Source: Modicisalibacter ilicicola DSM 19980 (GTDB lineage Bacteria; Pseudomonadota; Gammaproteobacteria; Pseudomonadales; Halomonadaceae). From it: 64,000 nucleotides of DNA. This document shows, one piece after another, positions 15,417 through 24,400 of the stretch. The first letter of the stretch is position 1; each line of letters begins with the position of its first letter. Location of the stretch: assembly GCF_900128925.1 (NCBI RefSeq), contig NZ_FQUJ01000006.1, positions 159,388-223,387 of the forward strand, given 5' to 3'. Both the position numbers and the translations under genes were made by a program. The notes beneath the pieces were generated by a model. The model was not told where the DNA came from, made no database searches, and was given only the letters and a program-made list of their open reading frames with translations.

Positions 15417-15749
15417 TCAATCAACATGAGGACGAAAGGTGTGGCCGCAGGCACGGCACTCGAGATTGTCGAGCACCTGGCTATCAAGCTCGCTGCCCAG
15501 ACGGGCCCCGGCGACGCCACCCGCCGTACCACCGACCAACCCACCGAATACTGCCCCGGCGATGCTGCCGACGGCGATTCCTACCGGGCCGCCTACTGCG
15601 CCAACCAACGCGCCGGCCTCGGCACCACTCCAGGCGCCGGCCGCGCCACTGGCGGTGCCGGCCACGGCACCCGTGGTGCCACCTACCTTCCGACCATGAT
15701 GGCGCGACACGATCCGAGACGCGCCGCAGCTGGGACATGACATCGGCAT
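15417..15749 (-). CDS. Zinc-ribbon protein with glycine-zipper membrane segment
   Basis: The 110-residue protein has Cys-x-x-Cys at both ends (CPSCGAS near residue 5 and CRACGHTF near 100), which could form a split zinc ribbon. Between them, residues about 27-80 form a very Gly/Ala-rich stretch with repeated G-x-x-x-G spacing (GTASGAAGAWSG, GGPVGIAVGSIAG, GGLVGGTAGG), i.e. a glycine-zipper likely to insert in or oligomerise on a membrane. The start at 15749 has AGGAGG at ideal spacing. It is probably the first gene of the leftward operon or its own unit. The role is unknown; related zipper proteins include pore-formers and lipoproteins. Confidence 0.7.
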   Translation of the reverse strand: MPMSCPSCGASRIVSRHHGRKVGGTTGAVAGTASGAAGAWSGAEAGALVGAVGGPVGIAVGSIAGAVFGGLVGGTAGGVAGARLGSELDSQVLDNLECRACGHTFRPHVD

Positions 15750-16214
15750 TGCACTGCCTCCTAAGCAGGGAAAGAACGGGAATCGAAGCCATCCATCGAT
15801 GGCTTCAAGGAGGTAGTACAGGGCTGAAAATTGGTTGAATCGTATCCAGTGGACGTCTCGGCGTAACGGCTGGAAACCCACTATCAGTGACACTAACTTT
15901 TTCAGCGGCTTGGGAGACGATGCCCTGCATTCCTTGTTCGTTCGGTATCGATTTCCCCTGAAGGCCTTGGTGAGGGGGGAGGCGGCCCTTTGGGAGTATA
16001 TGTTATTGGTGTGAAAGGGGTATTCCTATTAGGTCATCTGCAGAGGAGGTGACGGCGAAGCCAAGTCACCTTCCAGGCTGGAAGAGATTACCAAGCGATC
16101 TTGTAGAGAGTGAGGCCCGTTATCGTCATAGCCCACTCATTGACGTAACTTTTTACATATCAAGGGGATGCTACGAGCAGAACACTCACGACCCACTTGC
16201 TTGGAGCCTTCCTC
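15750..16214. other. Divergent intergenic region between recombination and replication blocks
   Basis: This 465-base interval separates leftward and rightward units, so it must hold promoters for both, but no clear -35/-10 pair stands out. A 67-codon frame beginning at a GTG with GAGGAG upstream (16049-16252) overlaps the Gp2-like gene and is not convincing. No strong inverted repeat was seen. Confidence 0.4.
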
Positions 16215-17351
16215 ATGTACCTAGAGATCGACCCCGACGCTTTAACCGATGACGCCATGCTGGACCTGGTCCATGGCATAGGCGGCAATCACCCAATGAC
16301 CAACGCTTGGGGGCAGGACACGGTCACATCGCCTGGCCATGACTGGCTGATGGACCTGATCAGTGCGGATGGTCACCTGAAGGAATTGTCCAAGACCCGT
16401 CACGTGCTGAATGGCGAACAGCTGATCCAGCCTGATGCATTTGGCAGCGGGTGGGTAAGGCTCGCGCCTGACCCGGTACTGGAAACGCTGACCACTGTCT
16501 ACGCCGTGCTGGTCGCGCTATTCCAGGAAACGGAGATTGGCCAACACTACCGGCCAAGCCCCTACGCTGATCGCTTCCTGAGAGCCTTCGCCAGCTGCGC
16601 TTATCTGCATGAAGCCGCGTTTTATTGCCCGCCCACCATGAGTAGAGACGATGCTGAAGAGGTAGTCATGGAGCTCAACCAGCGTCTGGGGGCCTGGTAC
16701 CACGCCCTGAGTAAGCCGGACTTCGCCTACGAATGCCGCCGTAACCAGCGCAATAGCCAGAACAACTACAAGCGGCTGTGGAATGTGATCCATTCGCTGT
16801 TCAGCCGTTACAGCTGCCTCCAGGTGATTCGCCTGGACCTCGCCTACAGCGAGATGGATGGCCCTGGTATTAACTACGATACTGCGCGGCATCACCGCGA
16901 AACTCTCTGTCGGCGCTTCCACGACAGTAGCCTATTTGAGCATCTGGTCGGTTACTCATGGAAACTCGAGTGGCGACCCAAAAAGGGCTTCCACTACCAC
17001 TGGCTGTTCTTCTTCGACGGTCACCAGGTCAGAGAGGACATCAAGCTGGCTCAGCAGATTGGCGAGCTCTGGTCTCGATCAATCACCGGTAGTCAGGGGG
17101 TCTACTACAACTGCAACAGCAGACCCAATTCATACAAGCACAGCGCTGTGGGGAAGATCTGGTACCACGATCACACGAAGAAGGAAGGGCTGGATCACAT
17201 CGCCCGCTATCAGACCAAGGTAGACGACTATGCGGTGATGGCGGTTCAGGGAAGGCTCTTTCAGAGCAGTGCTGTATCGCAGCTATCTGGAGGGCCTAGC
17301 CTCGGTCGTCCCCGTGAATCCGAAAGCGCCTTCTCGTCGCTGCCATTCTGA
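16215..17351 (+). CDS. YfjJ/YagK, inovirus Gp2-like replication protein
   Basis: This 378-residue protein resembles the inovirus-type Gp2/YfjJ family encoded by CP4-type islands. It has a strand ending in QVIRLDLAYSEMD near residue 205 and a His-x-His motif in FHYHWLFFFDG (His260 and His262), followed by conserved tyrosines in the KIWYHDH...IARYQTK part near 315-335. The arrangement recalls HUH endonucleases that start rolling-circle replication. The ATG at 16215 has GGAG nine bases upstream; TTG at 16197 is an alternative. Its place at the head of the rightward block fits a role in island replication; nuclease activity is an inference. Confidence 0.8.
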   Translation: MYLEIDPDALTDDAMLDLVHGIGGNHPMTNAWGQDTVTSPGHDWLMDLISADGHLKELSKTRHVLNGEQLIQPDAFGSGWVRLAPDPVLETLTTVYAVLVALFQETEIGQHYRPSPYADRFLRAFASCAYLHEAAFYCPPTMSRDDAEEVVMELNQRLGAWYHALSKPDFAYECRRNQRNSQNNYKRLWNVIHSLFSRYSCLQVIRLDLAYSEMDGPGINYDTARHHRETLCRRFHDSSLFEHLVGYSWKLEWRPKKGFHYHWLFFFDGHQVREDIKLAQQIGELWSRSITGSQGVYYNCNSRPNSYKHSAVGKIWYHDHTKKEGLDHIARYQTKVDDYAVMAVQGRLFQSSAVSQLSGGPSLGRPRESESAFSSLPF

Positions 17352-17538
17352 GCGGGTGGCCCGACGGCCAATGATGTGCACCACCCCCGCACTAACGGGA
17401 AAAACCCGGGAAATCAGGCCTCCGCAGGCCAAAGAGAGACATTTCGGTGACGTTGCACCTGGTTGCTCATCCGATCTCTAACCGATCACCTGGCCCGTCA
17501 CGGCGGGCCCTCGCACCTCCTTTCGTAGAGAGAAACGT

Positions 17539-17880
17539 ATGCACACTATCCCTGGCTGGCCAGAAGTTCTTGATACAGGCACCCCTCACCCATCCAGCAG
17601 CAGGCAAACAGGATCAAGTCGACTCGATCCTTCTGTCTACTCAGCGGACGATACCGCTCGTCTGGCCAAGCTTGAACGCCAAGAGCCCCTTCGACGCCTA
17701 CTGCGAGATGCGGCGGCCCTGCGCAAACAACGTAGGATCACTCAAGCCCAGATGGCCGACGAGCTGGGCGTTCCCTGCCGAACGCTGGAAGAGTGGCTGC
17801 AAGGGCGTCGCTATCCGCGTGGGCCAGGTCAAAGCCTGTTGGAGCGCTGGGTCGATGAGTATCACTGTGAAAAATCGTGA
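17539..17880 (+). CDS. Helix-turn-helix DNA-binding protein
   Basis: This 113-residue protein has a poorly ordered, proline/serine-rich first 35 residues and then a helix-turn-helix at about 60-95: LRKQRRITQAQMADELGVPCRTLEEWLQGRRYPRG. The pattern matches Xre/antitoxin-type regulators such as HigA-like proteins, where the second helix (QAQMADELGV) and recognition helix (CRTLEEWLQG) are clear. AGAGAGAAACGT precedes the ATG, a modest ribosome site. No toxin gene adjoins it. It probably regulates the island's replication or excision genes, for example through the inverted repeats at 18112-18137 and 18168-18215. Confidence 0.75.
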   Translation: MHTIPGWPEVLDTGTPHPSSSRQTGSSRLDPSVYSADDTARLAKLERQEPLRRLLRDAAALRKQRRITQAQMADELGVPCRTLEEWLQGRRYPRGPGQSLLERWVDEYHCEKS

Positions 17881-18111
17881 CCAGCTGGGAAAGGCACAGA
17901 GACCTGGCGCAGTGACAGAAATATTGGGGTTGACAGTAGCAGCTTTGTTCGTTCCTTGTTCTTTGGTGATGCAGCTATAGCCCTCATTCTCTGCTATACG
18001 CCGCTACAAGTAGCGCAATAGCCGGTCGATATGCCCTCTCGCTGCCCCTTCAGGTGGTTCTCGGTTGAGATCATGGAACCTTGGGCTTGTCAATAAATTT
18101 CTTTCGTTGTC

Positions 18112-18137
18112 TTTCGTCACTCGAGAGTGTGACGAAA
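18112..18137. promoter_or_regulatory. Inverted repeat upstream of alpA
   Basis: TTTCGTCAC (18112-18120) and GTGACGAAA (18129-18137) are perfect nine-base arms around an eight-base centre. A further copy of the half-site CTTTCGT starts at 18101. The layout suits an operator for the upstream helix-turn-helix protein or for AlpA. Confidence 0.55.
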
Positions 18138-18167
18138 AAGTCTCGGTGATTCAGTTGGTTATGTGCG

Positions 18168-18215
18168 CTAGCCTTCATGGCATTCCACTTCGATGTGGAT
18201 GACCGTGAAGGCTAG
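18168..18215 (+). promoter_or_regulatory. Long hairpin in the alpA leader
   Basis: CTAGCCTTCA (18168-18177) pairs perfectly with TGAAGGCTAG (18206-18215), and an inner stem TCCAC/GTGGA (18184-18188, 18195-18199) continues the helix. It ends seven bases before the GGAGG of alpA, so it could act as an operator in DNA or a structured leader in mRNA. Confidence 0.6.
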
Positions 18216-18234
18216 ATATGTTGGAGGTAACAGC

Positions 18235-18450
18235 ATGGCACCGACGAATGAACCCTTGATTCTGCGTATGAGACAGCTGGCAACATTCATTGGCCTGTCT
18301 AGATCCAAGATTTACGAAATGTTGAATGAAAGCTCAGAGCGATACGATCCTGATTTTCCAAAGCAGATACGCTTGGGAGCTTCCGCTGTTGGCTGGGATA
18401 AAAGTGAAGTATTGGCATGGCTTGAAAAGAGAAGGCAACAGAGGGAATAA
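18235..18450 (+). CDS. alpA: AlpA-family regulator/excisionase
   Basis: AlpA proteins are small winged-helix activators and excisionase-like factors on P4/CP4-57 elements. This 71-residue protein has the family layout: LRMRQLATFIGLSRSKIYEMLN (helix-turn-helix), then DPDFPKQIRLGASAVGWDKSEVLAWLEKRRQ. The ATG at 18235 with GGAGG eight bases upstream is clearly better than the ATG at 18199. In CP4-57, AlpA raises integrase production and leads to excision, so this may control mobilisation of the island. Composition is AT-richer than the preceding genes. Confidence 0.9.
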   Translation: MAPTNEPLILRMRQLATFIGLSRSKIYEMLNESSERYDPDFPKQIRLGASAVGWDKSEVLAWLEKRRQQRE

Positions 18451-18500
18451 GGTAAAAGGTTTTTGGATGATTCGCTCTTTAAAAATTTGGGTATAGCTTT

Positions 18501-18570
18501 GGGGTGAGCGTGTTTTCTTGAGTTAGTCAAGAAAGCTTTTAGTCAACCATGAGCGGTTGACTCTCACCCC
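18501..18570 (+). promoter_or_regulatory. Three-stem structured element (RNA or cruciform)
   Basis: GGGGTGAG (18501-18508) pairs with CTCACCCC (18563-18570), enclosing two more perfect eight-base stems: TTTCTTGA/TCAAGAAA (18514-18521, 18527-18534) and AGTCAACC/GGTTGACT (18541-18548, 18555-18562). The result is a compact three-way junction between alpA and the DUF3987 gene. It may be a regulatory RNA, a leader structure, a terminator complex or a replication-origin element. Confidence 0.6.
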
Positions 18571-18609
18571 CATGCGAAAGGAAAAATTCTTCGTGACCGA
18601 GGTCCTAGT

Positions 18610-20073
18610 ATGATGCTGCCTTCCGTAAACCGTGGGGTCTTTCCTCCTGTATTAGATGATTGCCCTGTAGACCTTTTTCAGGGTGCTCTTAATGATCGAG
18701 TTTATCAAGCAGGCATGGCAACTAAAGCTCCGCGAGCATTAGTAGTGCAAGGTGCTCTTTCGGCCATGTCGTACATGGTGCAAAACTTGGTTGATGTGGA
18801 AAAGCCAAATGGGGAAATCGTTCCTCCTGTGGTTTTTTTTATTGGCGTAGCAGAGTCAGGAGAGAGGAAGACAGCTATAGAGAAGTTCTTTTTTGATCGG
18901 ATAGAGGAGAGAGAGCTGGAAATTGAGGTGGAAAGGGAAGCTTTGATGACGGAGTATGAAGTTGAACTGTCAGTTTGGAAGGAGCGAAAGAGGAGGCTAA
19001 TTAAAGAGTGCTCGAAATTTGATGCTGAGGAGAATGAGGAGGCTGTTAAAAAATTATACGATCATGAGAAGAGCAAGCCTGCGTGTCCTTCTCTGCTTCC
19101 TTTTAAAACGTTGTCTGATGCAACCCCAGAAGCTGCGCTGAGTTATTTTTATAAAAATGGGGTGAAGTCGGCTATACTGCGCTCTAGCGAAGGTGAGCAT
19201 TTCTTTACGGGGCGGGCATCTCAAAAGCTCTCCGTATGGAACAGTCTTTGGAGTGGAGATTCTATACGTGTTGATAGAAAAACAACGGAGAGCTTCGTTA
19301 TACAGCCAAGGTTAACCATGTATGTTCAGGTTCAGCCGAGTGTCATGCGTCGATTTGTTTCACAGAAAGGTGAAAGTGCGCGTGGCATAGGTTTCTTTGC
19401 CAGGACGATGATTTGTTTTCCAGCTTCGACACAAGGCACTCGTCCCGTTGAGGCTATCTCTGATAGTTCGTCAGAGGTTTATAATGATTTTGTCGATTAT
19501 TATTTAGACAGAAACGTCGATGCAAGCGAGGGGCGCGGCGGTGAACGTAAGAAAATAGCTTTTTCTTTATCTGCTAAAGAGCGTTGGTTTGTGATTGCCA
19601 ATGCTATTGAGAGGGAGATTTTTCCAGGTGGAACGTTCGAGAAGTGTGGTGATCACGCATCGAAGCTAGCGGATAATATCGCTAGGGTGGCAGTGTTGCT
19701 ACATTGTGCGGACAGTGGTTTGGAAGGAGAGGTCTCCCTAGATGAGCTAGAGCGAGCCATCATGGTATGCTTTTGGTTTTCTGACCAGTTTGTTCGCCTT
19801 TTCAAATCTTCTTCTGAAGAGCAGGAGGACTATATGGCTCTTCAAGCTTGGATGAACGATAAGCGAAATCAAAACGTAAGATATATCCAAAAAAATCATA
19901 TCAGGCAGTATGGGCCCAATAGGCTAAGAAAATCTTCTAAGCTGGGTCTGATATTGGATATGATGATGAACAATGGAGAGATTGGGAGAGAGTTCTTTGG
20001 AAAAAAAGAAATAGTTGACCTTTTTCCAAACTGGCCGCGCAATGACCTGTGGCTTTGTAACTCCGCGAGGTGA
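18610..20073 (+). CDS. DUF3987 (YfjI-like) protein
   Basis: The 487-residue protein resembles YfjI of CP4-57 and other DUF3987 proteins. It contains a P-loop variant GVAESGERKT (79-88, Lys87 and Thr88), a long charged helical insertion (about 95-160) probably forming a coiled coil, the S-S-E-G-E-H-F-F Walker-B-like segment near 190, and C-terminal helices with the HASKLADNIARVAVLLH motif typical of the family. These proteins are thought to be helicase or primase-like ATPases linked to element replication. The gene is AT-rich, and a good terminator follows at 20088. Confidence 0.85.
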   Translation: MMLPSVNRGVFPPVLDDCPVDLFQGALNDRVYQAGMATKAPRALVVQGALSAMSYMVQNLVDVEKPNGEIVPPVVFFIGVAESGERKTAIEKFFFDRIEERELEIEVEREALMTEYEVELSVWKERKRRLIKECSKFDAEENEEAVKKLYDHEKSKPACPSLLPFKTLSDATPEAALSYFYKNGVKSAILRSSEGEHFFTGRASQKLSVWNSLWSGDSIRVDRKTTESFVIQPRLTMYVQVQPSVMRRFVSQKGESARGIGFFARTMICFPASTQGTRPVEAISDSSSEVYNDFVDYYLDRNVDASEGRGGERKKIAFSLSAKERWFVIANAIEREIFPGGTFEKCGDHASKLADNIARVAVLLHCADSGLEGEVSLDELERAIMVCFWFSDQFVRLFKSSSEEQEDYMALQAWMNDKRNQNVRYIQKNHIRQYGPNRLRKSSKLGLILDMMMNNGEIGREFFGKKEIVDLFPNWPRNDLWLCNSAR

Positions 20074-20087
20074 TGAATTAGTTGTGT

Positions 20088-20117
20088 CCGAGCCCTCTAG
20101 GGCTCGGATTTATTTTG
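20088..20117 (+). terminator. Rho-independent terminator after DUF3987 gene
   Basis: CCGAGCCCT and AGGGCTCGG (20088-20107) form a tight stem with a two-base nominal loop, followed by ATTTATTTTG. Confidence 0.75.
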
Positions 20118-20175
20118 TTTTCAGATTTTTTGGGTTACAATTGTTAGAGAGGATGTTTTTGGTTGTGGGGTTGAG

Positions 20176-21189
20176 ATGTTTTCTAGTCGACAAGATGTGT
20201 GCCTTTCATTAAGTGAGGTGATGAGGGACTTTGCTGTCACAAAAAAGATGCTGCTTGAGTCAGTGTCTTCGAAAGGATTGACAGTGATTGTTTGCCCTTA
20301 CGGAAAAGTTTCTTTGGGTTTTCGGTTAAAAGAAGATTGTAGGGGGCGCTGCTCTGGTGTTGGTCAGGAAGACCCATTGAGGCTGGACCTTTCTGAGTAT
20401 AATGCTTTCACGCTATGTGATGAAGATGCTGTAGGTGTGGTGTCGACGGGATCGCTATATGCAAAGAAACCATTAAAGGCGGCTCGTATTAATCTTTACA
20501 GCAAAGAGGTCTCTATTGATTGCCCCGTGAGTGCTGTGTGTGAAAGAGGTGGTGATGTTTTTTCTTGGAAGGCATATGATGAGAATGAGTTCATCTTTAC
20601 TGGTGGCAGCTTGAGCCAGAAGGGGATAGAGCTGGGGGAAGAAAGAGTTTTCTTTCTAAAGAGCGAGGTTGATGGGTTGGAGATTCACTGGGAACGTTTC
20701 TTCCCCGAGAAGGACAGCGTTTCTGAGTACGAGGCTGGGCCTTGGTCAACACAGCTTTTAATAGATTTAAATATTGCTTTCGAACATTTTTATAGCAACG
20801 GTGTATTGGAAGAGATAGAGGAAGAATGGAAAAAAGGAGAAGGTAAAAATACCATTGCGAAGTGGTTCGAAGAGCGTTGGGGCGATGGTGTGGCGCCAAA
20901 GTATTCAGTGGAAAAAGCATGTGAAATAATCGATCCGGATAACAATTGTTTATACGATTTAACTCTGTTTGGTGTAAGCGAAGAGGATTTGCGGCGTAAC
21001 CAGTCGAAAGCTACAAAACTTATGGTGATGGTAGATGTTGCTGCGAAGAGGAAGTACGAGCGTGATCGGCTTTATGCGCAAGAGAAAACCCTGGTGCCTG
21101 AGTTAGGTAAGGCGGGTAAAGTTACACAAAAACTGGGCTATGCGATTTCCGGTATTGTTAAAAGAACCCCGTTTAGGGGAAGGAGTTGA
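20176..21189 (+). CDS. Hypothetical AT-rich island protein (337 aa)
   Basis: No family is recognised. The protein starts MFSSRQDVCLSLSEVMRDFA, and residues 8-50 read as a helix-turn-helix-like beginning (SLSEVMRDFAVTKKMLLESVSSKGLTVIV), as if it selects a site or partner. The middle is strand-rich with many acidic residues, and residues about 200-250 carry a conserved-looking acidic helix. The C-terminal 60 residues turn basic (KRKYERDRLY, then KRTPFRGRS). It is set apart by terminators or gaps on both sides and lies between the replication block and the R-M operon, in the position often used for cargo. It shares the AT-rich codon use of the DUF3987 gene. Confidence 0.65.
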   Translation: MFSSRQDVCLSLSEVMRDFAVTKKMLLESVSSKGLTVIVCPYGKVSLGFRLKEDCRGRCSGVGQEDPLRLDLSEYNAFTLCDEDAVGVVSTGSLYAKKPLKAARINLYSKEVSIDCPVSAVCERGGDVFSWKAYDENEFIFTGGSLSQKGIELGEERVFFLKSEVDGLEIHWERFFPEKDSVSEYEAGPWSTQLLIDLNIAFEHFYSNGVLEEIEEEWKKGEGKNTIAKWFEERWGDGVAPKYSVEKACEIIDPDNNCLYDLTLFGVSEEDLRRNQSKATKLMVMVDVAAKRKYERDRLYAQEKTLVPELGKAGKVTQKLGYAISGIVKRTPFRGRS

Positions 21190-21375
21190 TAATTAAGCTC
21201 CCGCTTTTGCTTTACGTGTTTACGCGCCCTTTCATGTGGCGAGTGGCTGGCTCGCATCTGAATGATAAGGGCTCGGTCTTCAGCAAAAAGGTGGCAATAG
21301 CGGTGAGCCATGGCGGCGCAATGCAGGATGGAACAAATGTTGCACTTTCTCATTGAGGCTGCCATGCCGCCTCCT

Positions 21376-21384
21376 TGATATACT
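21376..21384 (+). promoter_or_regulatory. Extended -10 promoter for the R-M operon
   Basis: TGATATACT is a full extended -10 element (TG-N-TATACT, -10 at 21379-21384). TTGAGG upstream is a weak -35. It lies 75 bases before the helicase start, inside the 269-base gap that otherwise holds only a small GC-rich stem (CCGCC/GGCGG near 21417-21432). Confidence 0.4.
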
Positions 21385-21458
21385 CTTGGGGGTATTGCCC
21401 AATCAGAATGATGGAACCGCCCGCAGAGGCGGCTAGGGAATCGCAAGGGAGCTGCTCT

Positions 21459-24400
21459 ATGGAAATCGTCGACAACGTCAGCCGGCTGCTCGGCGACGAC
21501 CTGAAGGATACCCTGCAGCCCGGTGCCCGGCTCAAGATCGCGGCCTCCAGCTTCTCAATTTTCGCCTACGAGGCGCTGAAGGAGGAGCTGGAGGCGTTGG
21601 ACTCGGTCGAATTCATCTTCACCTCGCCCACCTTCGTCCCGGACCAGGCCAGCGATAAGTTCCGCAAGGAGCACCGCGAGTTCCACATCCCCAAGGCGGA
21701 GCGCGAGCGAAGCGTCCACGGCAGCGAGTTCGAGATCCAGCTCAAGAACAAGCTGACCCAGCGGGCCATTGCTCGTGAGTGCGCCGATTGGATGCGCCGC
21801 AAGGCCCGCTTTCGATCCAACCGTGGCCAGGCGGCCATGCAGCCCTTTGCCGGCGTTGCAGCCTCAGGCGGCGATACGGTCTATATGCCGCTACAAGGCT
21901 TCACGGCGGTGGATTTGGGCTACCAGCAGGGCAATGCGGTCTCCAACTTCGTTACCCGTTTCAGAGAGCCTGCCCACACCTCTCAGTTCATGGCCCTCTT
22001 CGACCAGCTGTGGCAGGACGAGGAGAAGCTCGAGGATGTCACTGAACGGCTGCGCGAGCATATCGCCTCGGTCTACCGGGAAAACCCGCCGGAGCGGATC
22101 TACTTCCTGATGCTCTACCACATCTTCCACGAGTTCCTGGAAGACATCAGCGAGGACGTGCTGCCCAACGACCGCACCGGCTACCAGGACAGCGTCATCT
22201 GGCAGAAGCTCTTCAACTTCCAGCGCGACGCGGCCACCGGGGTCATCAACAAGCTGGAGACCTACAATGGCTGCATCCTGGCCGACAGCGTAGGGCTCGG
22301 GAAGACCTTCACAGCTCTGGCGGTCATCAAGTACTACGAGCTGCGCAACCGCTCCGTGCTGGTACTGTGTCCCAAGAAGCTCGCCGACAACTGGCTGACC
22401 TACAACCGCAACCTGACCACCAATGTGCTGGCCCAGGACCGCCTGAACTATGACGTGCTCTGCCATACCGACCTGCAGCGCACCCGCGGCGAATCCTTCG
22501 GCATGCCGCTGGATCGCGTCAACTGGGGCAACTACGACCTGGTGGTGATCGACGAGTCGCACAACTTCCGCAACAACGACGTCTACAAGGATCGCGAGAC
22601 CCGCTACCAGAAGCTGATGAACCAGGTGATCCGTGCTGGGGTGAAGACCAAGGTGCTGATGCTCTCGGCAACGCCGGTCAACAACCGCTTCACCGACCTG
22701 AAGAACCAGCTGGCCCTGGCCTACGAAGGCGAAACCGAGAACCTGACTCGCCATCTCAGCGGCGCCAAGGACATCGAGGGCATTTTCCGTCGCGCCCAGG
22801 CCACCTTCAATGAGTGGTCGGCCCTCCCGCCGGAGAAGCGCACCACGGGCGCCATCCTGCAGGCACTGGACTTCGACTTCTTCGAGCTGTTGGACAGCGT
22901 CACCATCGCCCGCTCACGTCGGCATATCGAAACCTTCTACGACACCAGCGATATCGGCAGCTTCCCGGAGCGACGCAAGCCGCTCTCGTTTCACTGCCCG
23001 CTTACTCACCGGGCCGACGTGATCGGCTTCAACGAGATCTTCCAGCAGCTCTCCCAGCTCAAGCTCTCCGTCTACGCTCCGATCAGCTACATCCTGCCCA
23101 GCCGCCTCAAGAAGTACGAGGAAATGTACGACACCGAAGTGTACAGCGGGAGATCCAGCTTCAAGCAGGTGGACCGGGAGAAGAGCCTGCAGGCCCTGAT
23201 GACGACCAACCTGCTCAAGCGCCTAGAGAGCTCGGTGGCGGCGTTTCGCCTGACCCTGGAAGGGCTACAGGATAGCTACCAGACCATTTTGGATAAGATC
23301 GCGGCCTTCAAGCAGACCGGGCGCTCTGACAGCTTCGCGGATATCACTGCGTCCTTCGAAGACGCCGACCCCGACGACGACAGCATTCCCATGCCGGGCG
23401 ATACCACGGTGGGCAAGAAGGTCAAGATCAGCCTGGAGGACATGGACCTGCCCTCTTGGGAGCATGACCTGAGCACCGACCTGGTTTGGATCGAACTGCT
23501 GCTGGAGGAAATGGCCAAGGTCACCCCAGCCGACGATGCCAAGCTGCAGCACCTCAAGACGCAGATCGCCAGCAAGCTGGCCTCACCGATCAATCAGGGC
23601 AATCGGAAGGTGATGATCTTCACCGCCTTCGCAGATACCGCCAAGTACCTCTACGACAACCTGGCGCCTGCTCTGCTGGAGAGCCAGGGCGTGCACACCG
23701 GCCTGGTAACCGGCAGCGATGCCCCAAAATCCACCATCGGGGCCATGCCCAACAGTCGCCAGCACTACGACTTCCAAGGCCTGCTGACGCTGTTCGCCCC
23801 ACAGGCCAAAAGCAAGGCCGTGGTATACCCCGGTGAGCCCCGCGAGCTGGACATCCTGATCGGGACGGATTGCATCTCGGAAGGGCAGAACCTGCAGGAC
23901 TGCGACTACCTGATCAACTACGACATCCACTGGAACCCGGTGCGTATCATCCAGCGCTTCGGGCGCATCGACCGCATCGGCTCGCCCAACGCCAGCATCC
24001 AGCTGGTCAACTACTGGCCGGACATCAGCCTGGACGAGTACATCAACCTCAAGGAGCGCGTCGAGAACCGCATGGTGATCGCCGACGTCACCGCCACCGG
24101 CGACGATAACGTGCTCAATGCCCAGTCCAACGACGTCGCCTACCGTCGCGAGCAGCTGCGCCGCCTGCAGGATGAAGTGGTGGAGATGGAAGACCTCAAG
24201 TCCGGCGTGTCGATCACCGACCTGGGCCTGAATGAATTCCGCATGGACCTGCTGGGCTATATGAAGGAGAACGGCGACCTGAGCCGTATTCCCAATGGGC
24301 TGCATACCGTGGTGCCAGCCCGCCCCGAGAGGGGCCTGCAGCCCGGGGTCATCTTCACCCTGCGCAATCTCAATCAGCATGTAGGGCACCAAGGGAGTGG

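Larger units (their letters stand above)
17881..18234. other. Long regulatory leader of alpA
   Basis: No gene is apparent in these 354 bases. They contain a TTGACA hexamer near 17931 without a clear -10, a palindrome at 18112-18137 and a long hairpin at 18168-18215 just before the alpA ribosome site. Confidence 0.5.

Noticed and set aside
16049-16252. 67-codon frame from GTG with GAGGAG upstream
   Set aside because: It overlaps the Gp2-like gene by 38 bases, its composition is not coding-like, and no family is recognised.
18501-18570. Hammerhead ribozyme interpretation of the three-stem element
   Set aside because: The conserved CUGANGA and GAAA core bases are missing from the junction.
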